A DNA stretch of 64,000 nucleotides from Ligustrum vulgare (lineage: Eukaryota; Streptophyta; Magnoliopsida; Lamiales; Oleaceae): contig OY743176.1 of assembly GCA_963555705.1 (NCBI GenBank), positions 44,035,026-44,099,025 on the forward strand, written 5' to 3'. Position 1 is the stretch's first letter. The number at the start of each line of letters is the position of its first letter. Of the stretch, positions 11,398 through 22,004 are shown piece by piece. The notes beneath the pieces were generated by a model. The model did not search any database. It was not told where the DNA came from and was given only the letters and a program-made list of their open reading frames with translations. A program made the position numbers and the translations under genes.

Positions 11398-12085
11398 ACT
11401 CTTTTTCCCTTAACTGAAGTTTTGTCTCACAGGGTTTTCCTAGCAAGGTTTTAATGAGGTAGCAGTTGAGGCGTGTTAATGATAATAATGTACTCTTTTT
11501 CCCTTCGCTAAGGTTTTGTCCTATAGGGTATTCCTAGCAAGGTTTTTGAGGCATTATCATATCTAGCAACGAGCTATAATTCAGCAACACATTGTTATAC
11601 TGAAATGATATCAACAAATGAAGAAAAGCATAGACATTTTATGAAGAATGTTATGATATCAGCTATACAAGGAGATTTTTATAAATACATATTCCAGACG
11701 AAAGATGATATGAATATTCGAGAAGTTCATGAATCCTCGATTGCCCACTTCAGGGGGAGAATCACGCTGTACTTTTTTTTCCTTCGTTCAGGTTTTGTCC
11801 TACTAGGTTTTCCTGACAAGGTTTTAACGAGGCAGCGGTTGTACTCTTTTTCCTTGATTCAAGATTTTATCCCACTGGGTTTTACTGACAAGGTTTTAAT
11901 GAGGCAGCACTTCAGAACTTCAAGCTTCAGTACATGATTTGTTCTACTTATCATTGGATGTTATTTCGAACATTAGACTCAATGATTCACAATGGCCAAC
12001 ATCAGGGGGAGCTACTGAACTCTTTTTCCTTCGCTCAAGTTTTATCCCACTGGGTTTTCTTAGCAAGATTTTAACGAGGCAGGAA
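11398..12085 (+). repeat. Five copies of a ~65-bp motif before the 3' LTR
   Basis: Copies at about 11398, 11500, 11770, 11845 and 12020 share CTCTTTTTCC(C)TT, then AGGTTTTGTCC, then GGTTTTCCTAGCAAGG and TTTTAACGAGGCAG. The motif class is familiar from 3' non-coding regions of plant Copia-type elements (recall, not searched). It supports the plus orientation. Confidence 0.7.
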
Positions 12086-12113
12086 ATTGCTTATTATGTC
12101 ATTCAAAGGGGAG

Positions 12114-12312
12114 TGTTATAAATAATATATATGTGTGAATGACATTACCATTATATCCCTGTAAATTTTACATATTACGATTGTGTCATTGTCCACTCAT
12201 ATAAATAGGAGCTATATTTCATTCTATAAGACATACCAAATGAGAATTCTTCTCTCATTTCTCTCTCTACTTCTCTATTATATTGTTCTTTTATTTTGGT
12301 AGTTTTACAACA
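12114..12312 (+). repeat. 3' LTR of the 6.2 kb element
   Basis: This is the right-hand copy, preceded by the polypurine tract and followed by target duplication ATTTA (12313-12317). It keeps TATAAATA near 12200. Confidence 0.85.
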
Positions 12313-12689
12313 ATTTATATATTGTTTATGAACTCGTCATTCGTCCTATAACATAATTACTACTCATTTATAATCAATTTATAAAAAGCATAATTTTTGG
12401 AATTACTTTTTGATCAATAATTTGTTGATACCACTTTTTAATCACGTTTTATCTCAAAAACAAAAACCAAAAAAAAATAAAAAAATAAATAAAAATAAAA
12501 ATTAACCACACATTTAAACATCACAATTCTACTCTAAAAAATAATTCTCATCACCAGTAAATGTTGCCACGTTTCTTCTACCCCATTGCATAGTGTAACC
12601 AATTATTCGATGATCGACAGTGTAACCATTTTTTAGTTTGATTTGAAATGTTTTTAAATATTGTAACACGAATATTTAGCCACTATACT

Positions 12690-15600
12690 TGTAAAGACCC
12701 CAAAAATGTTTTTTTTTTCTACTGATGACTACTAGTAGCATAAAATAAACTGAACATGTAGCTACATGTGACTACTAGTAGCATACTTTCAAAAACATGA
12801 CAGCTTTGATAAATTTACTAAAAACTCTTTTTAAACTTGTTCAGAACCAATTAAATTGTTCTAAACAATAAGTTTACCCTGTTAAACATTTAAGATCATC
12901 ATCCTTACTTTGAATTTAACATTTTAATAACAATTAAATAAAAACAGATTCAATACTTCATAAAAATGATACTTAAACATTAAGCGGAACTTTAAAATAC
13001 AAGACCCATTTTTTTCATAACCATCTACTTATATATCTCAAAATCGAGCTCCATCTAGTATTTAACTTTTAAATACCAGAAGAATAAAACTTTATTACAA
13101 AATAGTTTATAGGACAAAATGGCTTAATCTTTCATCTCTTTTAGTTACCAATAAGTACTCTTCATTCTCGACTGAAATCTCCATAGGGAATCCACTTTAC
13201 AATAACTAATGTTCCATTTCCTATAAAAAGAGATGTGAAACAACTGTGAACCACATGGTTCAGTGACAGTGAATAAAACTTGATGCATGTAATATGAGGT
13301 TAATTTCAACATAAAGTGTATGAAGTCATATAAACATCTGTCCTTCTCATTATTTTCTTGTCAAACTTTCACATTTTCATGAATGAATATAAATCATATA
13401 CTTTACCTCTTAACTTTAACTTCCATCATTTCCTAAAGTAATAATTTGAGCATTCGAATAGAAAACTTAGTTTGCTAACCAATTTAAGCAACTCTAACGA
13501 TCATATTCAATTCAATCATGATAACAAATTTCATGGAGATTGACATCATAGTAGCATCATTTACTTATTCTCTTACATTTGCTTCTTTTACTACTTTTTA
13601 CTCTTAACATCAATTATCATATAGTACAAGAAATCATAATCAATTCAACGTATCATTTGTAATCACTTCACAACATTTACTTCCATATAACTACATTCAA
13701 TTAATTAATCTCATATTTATGACATGAATGTCATGCATGAAGTAATATGCATGAGTAATAATGTTATTCACTTTCTCATGTTTTCTTTCTTTCTTCTTTG
13801 AAAAATGATATGCATAGTGAGAATATTTTTCACTTTTCTCATTCATTCTATCTTTTACTTTAGGGACCCTTCCCATATTAGGATCGTGCATTGCACGCAT
13901 CATATGTGTACCTACGACACAAGGTCACTATTCATAAATAGTTGGTGTGCTTTTATGCCTCCAAGTACAAAAGACTTGGCCTTCTTTCTTTGGGCTTGCT
14001 AGCATATATATAAAAGAGACACTAACCACCGAAGGGTGTCTCGTGAGATACTTACCCCCGAAGGGTACCTCATAACCCGTGACCAATTAAGGACTTTCTC
14101 CCTAGATGCAACGACCTAAATAGGGACATTCTTAATTGTTCATGATCATTTCTTGAAAACATCATTTGAAAGACCTTATACATAATCATTTCTTCATATT
14201 TTGAAAACACATACTTTGTTCTTTTATGTGAAATGAACATGCATGCTTGTGATGATGAGATGAAATGTTATTCATCAAATATCATGTGAAAGACTTTACA
14301 TAATAACATTCAATCACATACTGAAATATAATATCTTATCTTTAGATTAACATATAAAGGATCAAGATAAAGTCTAATATCATTTAGTTTCAAATTCTCT
14401 TTTTAAACATATACAAGGGAACTTTCTAATTAAGTAGTTTTAGCAGCCTTGTAAATTACAACCAGTGCTTATTAACACATTTCTAATCATGTATTTTGAA
14501 CATAAAACATAACTTAAGCCTTTAACAAGTTTTGGACATGAAACCCAACATCACTTGACCTAAAAATTAAGTTTTAAACACTTGTAAAGTGGCATTTTTG
14601 AATGAGGATTTCCCAAATATTTTAAAACCATGTTAAATGTCTCTTAACACACTTCCAATCATGTGTATTGAATATAAGACATAACAAAAGCCTTTAACAA
14701 GTTTTAATCATTAAGACCAAAAACATTTCACCTCAAAATCTACTTTAACCACTTGTAAAGTGATAACTTTGAATGAGAATTTCCAGCAAAATTTCAAAGC
14801 CTATTTATAACATCTTAACACACTCTTAATCTTGTATTTTGAACATAAAACAACACATAAGCTAATGACAAGTCTTAGGCATGAAGTCCAACATTAATTA
14901 TCATCAAATTTCCACGTTTCAACACTTATAAAGTGGTCTTTTGAATGTGGAACTCAACCAAATTTTTAAACTACTTTTGATGCTTATTTACACCCTTCTA
15001 ATCATAGGTATTTAACTTATAATTTAACTTAAACAAATCACATGTTTTAGACATCAAGTCCAACAACTTTTAATCTCAAAATCTTTATTTAAAACACTTG
15101 CAAACTACCATTTTAAACAAATGGTTTCAGGAGATTTTGAAGACACTTTTTTAGACATCTTAACATACTTTGAAACATGAGTTTTGAATATAGAATATAA
15201 CTTAAACTAATAATAATCTTTAGTCATGAGATCAACAACATCTTTAGCCTCAAAACTCCTTTCAAAAAACTTCGTTTACTCCTTCAAAAGTATTAGGTTC
15301 ATTCAACTCAACAAGATCAACTATAAAGCTGAATTTTAATACTTGCAACTTCCTAAGCAAGATAAATCATTAAATGGATCACAAATAATGTTCAAATCTC
15401 ATTTAACTTCTTAATATATAACCCCCCTTAGAAATCAGATTTCAAATATAAATAAATCCATCAATAAGTGATGATTTGAGATTATTAAACATAAAAAGCA
15501 GCACTTAGAACATCAAGGAAGGCACTTAAACTTTTTGCCCAGTTCAACTTCTAATACTTCATAACCTTCATCCAACCATTTCTTCACTTATAATCATATT

Positions 15601-17463
15601 CAAAATGTATCTAATATTTGTTATCATCCTTAAAACATAATTCCCAATATCTAAAATATAGCACAACATCAACATAACTCAACAAAACCATTGTTGCTTT
15701 ACTCAAACAATTCATCAAACACTTAGAGGACAATTTTGTTATTAACTTTCAATCTTAAACATAGTTTATCCATTCAAACATATAAGAATCTAAAATTTAA
15801 AGATAATACTTCAACACAATATGAAAAACTTAACGCAATATTACACAAATCAATTTTCACTCACCTCTTGAATTCTAGGAAGGAAAAATTATGCTTTGAG
15901 AGCTCAAATTTCAAGCAAAGCTTCTCCTAACTCTTCCCTTCCCTTCCCTTTTATTTTCCCTCTCTTTTCCCCTCTTTTTATTCTCCTTTTTTCCCTCCAA
16001 TTTCGGCCAGAAACTATCTCCCTTTGATGCCTCTCGGTTCTCTCTTGAAAATGAAGAAGGAATGGGTTAAATTGATCCTAAATTCAATTATTTCAATCAT
16101 CTTCAACTTTACTAGTTTTAAACTTGATAAATCAATCCAAAACTCTAATTTAAACCTTAATCATGAAGGAGAGATTACTTCTTTACCTCAAGAATTGAAA
16201 CAGGAACTCAAGAACTCCTTTCTTGCTCAACTAGATTGTACTTCTTGGCTTCATCATCTCAAATTTCCCTTCTTCATCTCTCAATTTCTCTCTTCCTCTC
16301 CTCTCGGTCTCACTCTCTCTCGTTCTCCTCTGTTTCTCCACCGACTTGAAGAGGAGAAATGCTGAAATTTCGTTCTATATATAAACATATATGAAAATTT
16401 TACAAAACAGCCCCAAACATTCAAGTTAGCACAAGTTGACCCTTATGTAATTTCAAACTAGTCCTTAAACTCTTTTTTTTATCATCCAAGCTCTATTACT
16501 TATGATACATAATTACTTCTCACCAAAATAAGTTGGTTTTCAAACATCTCTCAAGATAAAATATGACAAGTGTCTTCTCCAATAATATTTTAATACTAAA
16601 AATTCCAAATCTCTCTTTTCAAGGTGCCACTTTCGGGTCAATATTTGAAGGTTAAGACGAACTTCATTTTGGTCAATCTTTATACCGTTGGAAAATTCAT
16701 ACTTCAAAATTCGCAAAGATTACAAATGCAAAGAAAACGAATCATTATACTGCCCGTACCGTTCATCCAAATATGGTTGCTCGCTAGGTTTCTACACTTA
16801 ACCAAATTTCTGGAATTTTCAGCACCTTTACCATTTCAAGCATACAACTTCAACTCGATATTTGAAGTAGTTCCCGACCTCAATTGTACTCGAATTTGAT
16901 ACCGATACGTACATCTCATTGTGTACTATAAGTTAGTATAACATGCAAAGATATCGGATTATCATGTTACTCATATTACCCTCTCAAACGTGGCTACTCG
17001 ACCACCAATTTACACTTCAAATTATTTTGAAGATTTTCAACATTCCAATTACTTCTCACATGTAACTTTAGTTCGATTTTTGAAATACTTCTTGAACTCA
17101 ATTGTATCCAAATTTGATATCAATGCTTAGATCTCATCATAAACTATAAAATGGTATAACTTGAATAGACAAATATCACTATATAATCCACAAAATGATC
17201 CCAAAGCCGTGTTCATCCCAATGGCAAAACTGTAATTAATAGGACTTCCTAAAATTTCCATCTTTGTCCTCAACCATGAAATTCAATCCAACTAAGTTCA
17301 AACATCGTATATAACTTTCTTTAATGCCAATTTCTCCTTTTTTCTTATAAATTCTATACTATCTCGTTGTAAAAAACGTGGAATTTGCTATTATCTTAAG
17401 AAAATACTTGCATACAACTTTCTAAATAAATTAACTAAGGTACGAAATTTTCGGGTTGTTACA
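12690..17463 (-). mobile_element. Probable large solo LTR (or TIR element), TSD TACT
   Basis: The element starts TGTAAAGACCCC and ends GGGTTGTTACA, near-complementary ends with TG/CA termini. It is flanked by TACT at 12686-12689 and 17464-17467. Inside are a CCGAAGGGT-rich patch (14030-14070), five ~175-bp tandem units (14400-15260) and pyrimidine-rich tracts (15930-16340), but no coding region. Plant Gypsy LTRs of several kb often start TGTAACxxCCCG and end GGGGTxTTACA (known), so a solo LTR read on the minus strand is the first choice. A non-autonomous TIR element is the alternative. A 4-bp rather than 5-bp TSD is slightly unusual. Confidence 0.65.
14400..15260. repeat. About five tandem units of ~175 bp inside the solo LTR
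   Basis: Recurring phrases are TAACACACTTCTAATCATGTATTTTGAA, CATAAAACATAACTTAA, ACAAGTTTTGGACATGAAGTCCAACA, CACTTGTAAAGTGG and TTTTGAATGAGGATTTCC, at intervals of about 175 bp. Units are strongly diverged, as expected for old subrepeats of a long LTR. Confidence 0.65.
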
Positions 17464-18460
17464 TACTTGTTTGGAGTTATAAAAATACACTTGTCATCAC
17501 AAAGTAGGGCATCAAATTTCGAAGTTAAGCAACTGTAATTCAAAATTCTAGGGATTATTCAACAGTATAATTAATATTGCCAGAAAAAAAAAGTATAACC
17601 AATGATTTGAAGATCAAGAGGTATTTTTAGCTTGATTTCAATAGTTTTCAAACATTATAACATGAATATTTAACTATCTATATTAGTTTGAAATTATAAA
17701 CATACACTTGTCATGGCCATCAAATTTCGATGTTAAGCAACCGTAATTTTTGAAAATTTGATGTCATTAAATAATGTAACCAATAATTCGAAGAACAACA
17801 GGTATTTTTAGTTTGATTTCAAAAATCTTCAAATATTGTAACATGAATATCTTGCCATCTACACTAGTTTGGAGTTACACAAACACAATTGACACCACGA
17901 TATAGGCTTTCAAAATTTCGAAGTTAAACATTTGGACCAATTATGCTTCTTTTTTGGAATTTATTCCAATCTTCGTGGATTAAATTGTTGGAAATTTTGC
18001 TACTGCTTGTGCTTCTTTTTGTACCAATCTTTTGGGCAATTTTGCTAATCTTATTAAAAAATTTCTCTGCATTTTGTGTCCGTATTTTGATGCAAGGCTT
18101 TGCTCAAACCAATTTTTTGTAGATTAAAATTGTGACGTTTAAATGTGTGGTTATTATTTATTTATTTATTTGTGTGATTAAAAAGTGGCATCGAAAATTT
18201 TTTGTGGTTAAGAAGTAGTTTAAATTTTGAATGGTTTATAATTTTTTTTATAAATGAGTAGTAATTGCGTTACAGAACGGATACTAAGTTTATAAACAAC
18301 TCTTTTATAAATTACGTTTTGACCACACATATTTTAAAACCACTTTTTAACAACATATTTTACCTCAAAAATAACAAATTATTTTATGTTTATAAACAAA
18401 TAAATTTTACCTTTTTTTAACATAACAAATAAGTTTACCAAAGGTAGGCAAATAAACAAA

Positions 18461-18834
18461 TTATTAGTCTTCAGAAAATAGGAAATTGGTTAGAATCGAA
18501 ATAGGCAACAGATCAAGAGTCAAAAGGTCCGAATGGGTCGAACTGATTTCAATTAAAACATAAAAAATTATTACAAAAATTACAAAATTTTCTAAAAGAC
18601 ATATTATTTTACAAATAAATCAATATTTACTCATTTAGAAGATATAATTATACATAAAAGTAACTTAAAACAACTTGAGAAAAGCAAAAAATAAAATAAA
18701 ATTGAAAATCGAGTTTTAAAACCTGGTCGGTTCCCAGTTTTCCTGGTTGGACCGGACGGTTTTTGAGGTCAACTGGACCGATTTTCTGACCGATTTTCGA
18801 TTTTCTCGATTGAATCTGTCAGTTCGATCTAATT
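18461..18834. other. Extra segment in the right foldback arm
   Basis: About 370 bp have no counterpart in the left arm, where the matching point reads AGATAATGTTTATTTGCC near 5955. It contains a run of GGTT/GGACCG phrases (18720-18800). It may be a further small insertion with TAATAAT-like edges. No coding sequence is seen. Confidence 0.45.
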
Positions 18835-19089
18835 TTCTAAACATTGTAAATTATCTAACAAAATTATATTTAGACAAGAAATGTGTATTTTAATAGTATT
18901 ACAATTGTGATAATTTGGATTTCTTGGTACTGCCTCAATATCCTGTGCAAGTTGGTGTGCCATAGCGTTCAAATAGACAGAATTGTAAGATGGTTTGTAA
19001 AAATGATGAAATCCATTTTTATGAGCCCCTATTGACCCTGTCCTAAAGTTTGTAGATGATGTAATGTGTCTCGATGGAGTAGGCAGCAT
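18835..19089 (-). pseudogene. Weak protein-like segment in the outer foldback arm
   Basis: The minus strand keeps an open frame of 86 residues (19089-18829) with YLNAMAHQLAQDIEAVPRNP. The left arm at about 5800-5900 encodes a similar string, HYLNTIAHQLLQDI, in the plus strand. Agreement between the two arms at the amino-acid level hints that the ancestral element was coding here. The family is not recognised and the frame is broken on the left, so this is tentative. Confidence 0.3.
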
Positions 19090-19104
19090 GCTGTTTAACT
19101 GTGA

Positions 19105-19215
19105 TTGTAAAGAGTCTCATCCATATCTTTGGTCGAATTCGAACTCCCATCGTACAACTGTCAACTCAGCTGAGATTTTTCACTCTCACCTTTCAACCAT
19201 TAAGCTATGCCTCGA
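19105..19215 (-). mobile_element. tRNA-derived SINE head
   Basis: Read on the minus strand from about 19213 the sequence has TAGCTTAATGG (Pol III A box-like) and, about 60 bp on, GAGTTCGAATTCG (B box-like, near 19133-19145), the spacing of a tRNA promoter. No tRNA fold could be drawn, so a SINE 5' end is preferred over a tRNA gene. The SINE 3' end was not defined. Confidence 0.5.
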
Positions 19216-19872
19216 AAGCTTGTAAGATGGTTTGTAAGAAGGATTGTACGTGTATCATTATTCATTTTATTTACTGGTTGTATGTAGATTTACCAAACTT
19301 TGTCTCAACTGGGTTTTATCTTATAAATAAATACGCATGCGTTTGGTGGCTGTACTTTCATTTATGAACAAAGTTTTAGCTTTTTTCAATGTAAAATTTG
19401 TAATTGAAAAGCAGTTTCGAGCAATATGTATGCATGGATGGATCCATATCACGGTGAGCTGAGGCGTTCGCAGCTCGCCCATACTGGATCAGTCGGGGGA
19501 AAAAATGTTAGATTCTTTGAGTTAGAACTCGAAAAATATAGTTATTTGATCGATATCCGTCCTAACTAAACAAACTTTTTAAACGGCCATTCTAACTGAA
19601 CAAAATTCTTGAATCAAATTTCTGAATCCGTCACTTAATGTATGTATTGTTTATAAACATTTTACCCAATGGGCTACTGTGTTGAAATGCTCGGAAAATG
19701 TACAATTACATATTTACCATGGATGAGAACTCCGTGGTTTGCCATTGTAATGTTTTTGAATGAAGTGTTCCAACTAAAATTTACACGTGTTAGCCACAAA
19801 TATAAAGCATGCTAAAAATTTTCAACCAACCAACCTCCTTTTATTGCTTATTGATATTGATATGTCAATTTA
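19216..19872. other. Spacer, no gene seen
   Basis: A low-copy-looking AT-rich stretch. Around 19440-19500 it has a moderately GC-rich phrase (GGTGAGCTGAGGCGTTCGCAG) that could belong to an interspersed repeat, but nothing can be named. Confidence 0.4.
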
Positions 19873-20156
19873 GGCTGCGTTTGATACCCAATGTTTTTTA
19901 TGGAAAATATGATTTTTTATGTGATTTTTTAATATGATTCTTCACGTAATTTTTTAACTTTGCATTGTTTAATTGTCTAAGAGTTTTTTTTGATAAAGGT
20001 AAAACTTTTACCACAACTTTTCAAATTCAATCTCAACCATCCATTCTTAGTCAAGTCCACCATTTTTGACTTTTCAAACATTTTTAAATTACACATACAT
20101 CAAAAAACCAAAAAAAAATTACAAAAATTAAAACTTTTTACATTACCAAACAGGCT
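19873..20156. mobile_element. MITE, hAT-like termini
   Basis: The left end GGCTGCGTTTGATACC and the right end TTACCAAACAGGCTTT are imperfect inverted repeats. The interior is poly-A/T rich with TCAATCTCAACCATCCATTC, a phrase with counterparts in the elements at 460 and 61611. Non-coding. Confidence 0.65.
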
Positions 20157-21854
20157 TTAAGTTTTCCAAGGAATTCATTTTCTTAGTTGTCTCGAAATTC
20201 GGTATTTTCCTTATTTTGGATGAATTTATTTTTCAAGGGGGAGGAGGTTTTATTTTCCATGGAAAATCTTATACCATTTTCGTCACGTTTGATTCTTTTT
20301 GTTGTTAATTGATTTATTTATTTTTTTCAAAATTAACATTATTATTATCAAGTACAAATGTGTGAAAAAAATTTAAAAAATTTATTAAAATAACTAAATT
20401 TTTCTTTATTTTTCATGAAAAATAATCACAATCAAATAAAAAAAATTGAAAAATTTCTCATTTTTTCACTTAAAAATTAAACCAATCAAGTACATTAAAC
20501 TTTTAATTCTCAAAAATTCAATTCTCAATAATTTAATTTCCTGAAATTTATTTTCTTTTCATTCAAATTTTATCATCGCTATTAAATCCAAAGTGCTGGA
20601 TTAGTAACCAAGAAAAGAAAGTTGCTTGAGTGGGTTAGTGGGTAACTTTTAACTTAACGTGTCTAGATCTTCTCTCCCTATTTCCTTGTCTTTTTGACAA
20701 TCAAATCTTGACACATCATTGAAAAACCTGGGATACTTTTATTGCTCACTAGCTGGAGTACTACGTTGCACGGTGCCTGTAAAGCGATTTTGCTCTATCG
20801 CTCGAGATGGACATTAAGTTATCCGATCTCAAATGAAAATGAAGTATTTAAATAATTTTTAAATGAAATACTTAGTGCACCTTCATTGAATGTCGGGTAA
20901 TATAATGTTGTTGAAATATATTGTATATAGTGATACCAAAAAAATAGAATATATATATATATATATATGAAATCCGTGTCAATAAATGGACGGAATAACG
21001 AAATGAAAAACAAGAAAAGAAAAAAGTCGAGGCAAGTGTTAAACACTTTGTCCTTAAGTCGAATTTGTCCCGTAACGGTGCGTAGGATTATGACAATCGA
21101 CTCCCAAAATACAACGACTCCTACTTATTTTTGTAACACTTCAAAACACATGAACAACGAATCAGAATTTTTAGCTTTTGTACTCCAAAAAATGAAATGA
21201 ACAAGAATATCAAAATTACGCAACAAATGAAAGAATATTGATTTAAGAGGAGATGAGAGAATGATAGTGTTACTACATATCATTGGTGTATGGAATAGGA
21301 CACCCCAATGGTCTTATTTATAGAGTATGAAGGGTTGTGGACGAAGATGTGGGAGTCAAACTATGCAACCCTTCCAAATCATACAACTCTTCTAAAAGAC
21401 GCACATTTTCAGGATAACTGTACGATCGCACGCTTATAATCCATGCAACCACACGGATTTACGTCAAATCAAAATTTAATCAGTTGATGTGTGATCACAT
21501 GGTATTAAAACGTGCGATCGCATGAGCAAAAAATTTTTACCATAATTTTTTCATTTTTCCGTAATTTCTCATTCATCCGATATATTTTGTGGCGAAGTGG
21601 CAACTAATTTGCCTAAACGGATTGGGCCGGGTTTGAGTATTTGACCGAAGTCAACACGAAGTCACTTTAGTCGGTTTTCAATACTTAACCAATTTCTCGT
21701 ATTATTAAACCAATATCCAAAAAATGTTGCTCACCTCGGACAACAGAGCATCTCTGACTTATAAAGATACATATTTTATTGCATCTTTCTATTAAAATTT
21801 AATGAGTATAGTTTATTGCAAATGGTTTGGGAAACTTACTCTTATCATTTTGTA
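20157..21854. other. Spacer left of Helitron B, with one eroded Helitron-like 3' end
   Basis: The minus strand at about 20790-20749 reads GCACCGTGCAACG, then AGCTAGT, which resembles the 3' hairpin and CTAG end of a Helitron but with a weak stem. On the minus strand a TATAAATA lies near 21312-21325 followed by a pyrimidine-rich run, promoter-like. The GCGATCGC-type palindromes near 21424 and 21522 resemble those of LTRs elsewhere in the window, so a relict LTR is possible. No coding region was found. Confidence 0.35.
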
Positions 21855-21865
21855 CTAGGGAAGAT

Positions 21866-21880
21866 ACGTGCGGTGCACGT
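21866..21880 (-). other. Helitron B 3' hairpin
   Basis: Six-base arms ACGTGC/GCACGT with a three-base loop, seven bases before the terminal CTAG (21855-21858) on the minus strand. This is the replication-terminator position in Helitrons (established model). Confidence 0.8.
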
Positions 21881-21952
21881 GTGTTGATAATTGTTGATTC
21901 ATTTAGCGTGGACTGGTTGTATTTATTAATGTACATTGCTACTTATTACGTG

Positions 21953-21954
<2 letters not shown>

Positions 21955-22001
<47 letters not shown>
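21955..22001. repeat. (TA)n microsatellite
   Basis: An uninterrupted AT dinucleotide run of about 47 bp near the 3' end of Helitron B, outside the RPA coding exons. Confidence 0.95.

Positions 22002-22004
<3 letters not shown>

Larger units (their letters stand above)
6104..12312 (+). mobile_element. LTR retrotransposon without visible pol, TSD ATTTA
   Basis: Two similar ~198-bp repeats (6104-6300 and 12114-12312) start TGTTATAAATAAT and end TTTTACAACA. They are bounded by the 5-bp duplication ATTTA at 6099-6103 and 12313-12317. A purine tract AAAGGGGAG (12105-12113) directly precedes the right copy, placing transcription on the plus strand. The ~5.8 kb interior shows no recognisable gag, RT or integrase. 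It holds short repeats, CAGAA hairpins, an antisense LOG copy and another antisense protein fragment. LTR ends and size suggest a small-LTR, Copia-like, non-autonomous or captured-sequence element; the superfamily is inferred. Confidence 0.85.
12595..17950. repeat. Three ~175-bp tandem units, first one split by the solo LTR
   Basis: Units start with GTAACCAATTATTCGATGATC-type sequence near 12594, 17602 and 17772. They run through TTTTTAG(C/T)TTGATTT, ATTGTAACA(C/T)GAATAT, a CTAT(A)CTAG/TTTG join and AATTTCGAAGTTAA. The first unit stops at 12689 in CACTATACT and resumes at 17464 with TACTTGTTTGGAG. The two intact units show the empty join and so confirm the insertion point of the 4.8 kb element. 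Confidence 0.75.
5795..19015. mobile_element. Foldback-type element with long inverted arms, twice invaded
   Basis: The left arm (5795-6103 plus 12318-12535) reappears inverted on the right (18121-18460 plus 18835-19015). Matching landmarks include GTTTATTTGCC (5962-5972, inverse near 18450), a TTTATAAACA segment, a GTTAAAAAGTGGC segment, ATTACTACTCATTTATAA, and CCACACATTTAAAC near 12508 against its complement near 18138. The right arm carries about 370 extra bases (about 18461-18834). Between the arms lies a three-unit tandem repeat. Without its two insertions the element would be about 1.5 kb. Long arms fit a foldback or Mutator-like element; the true ends and TSD are not resolved. No intact transposase is seen. 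Confidence 0.6.

Noticed and set aside
14030..14075. CCGAAGGGT repeats as a possible structured RNA or CRISPR-like array
   Set aside because: Only a few imperfect copies, no unique spacers, and located in a long LTR where such phrases are common.
16024..16365. 113-residue plus-strand frame in the 4.8 kb element
   Set aside because: Pyrimidine-rich LTR sequence, no recognisable domain, no relation to neighbouring frames.
19105..19215. Functional tRNA gene
   Set aside because: A and B box-like motifs are present, but no acceptor stem or cloverleaf could be paired; a SINE is more likely.
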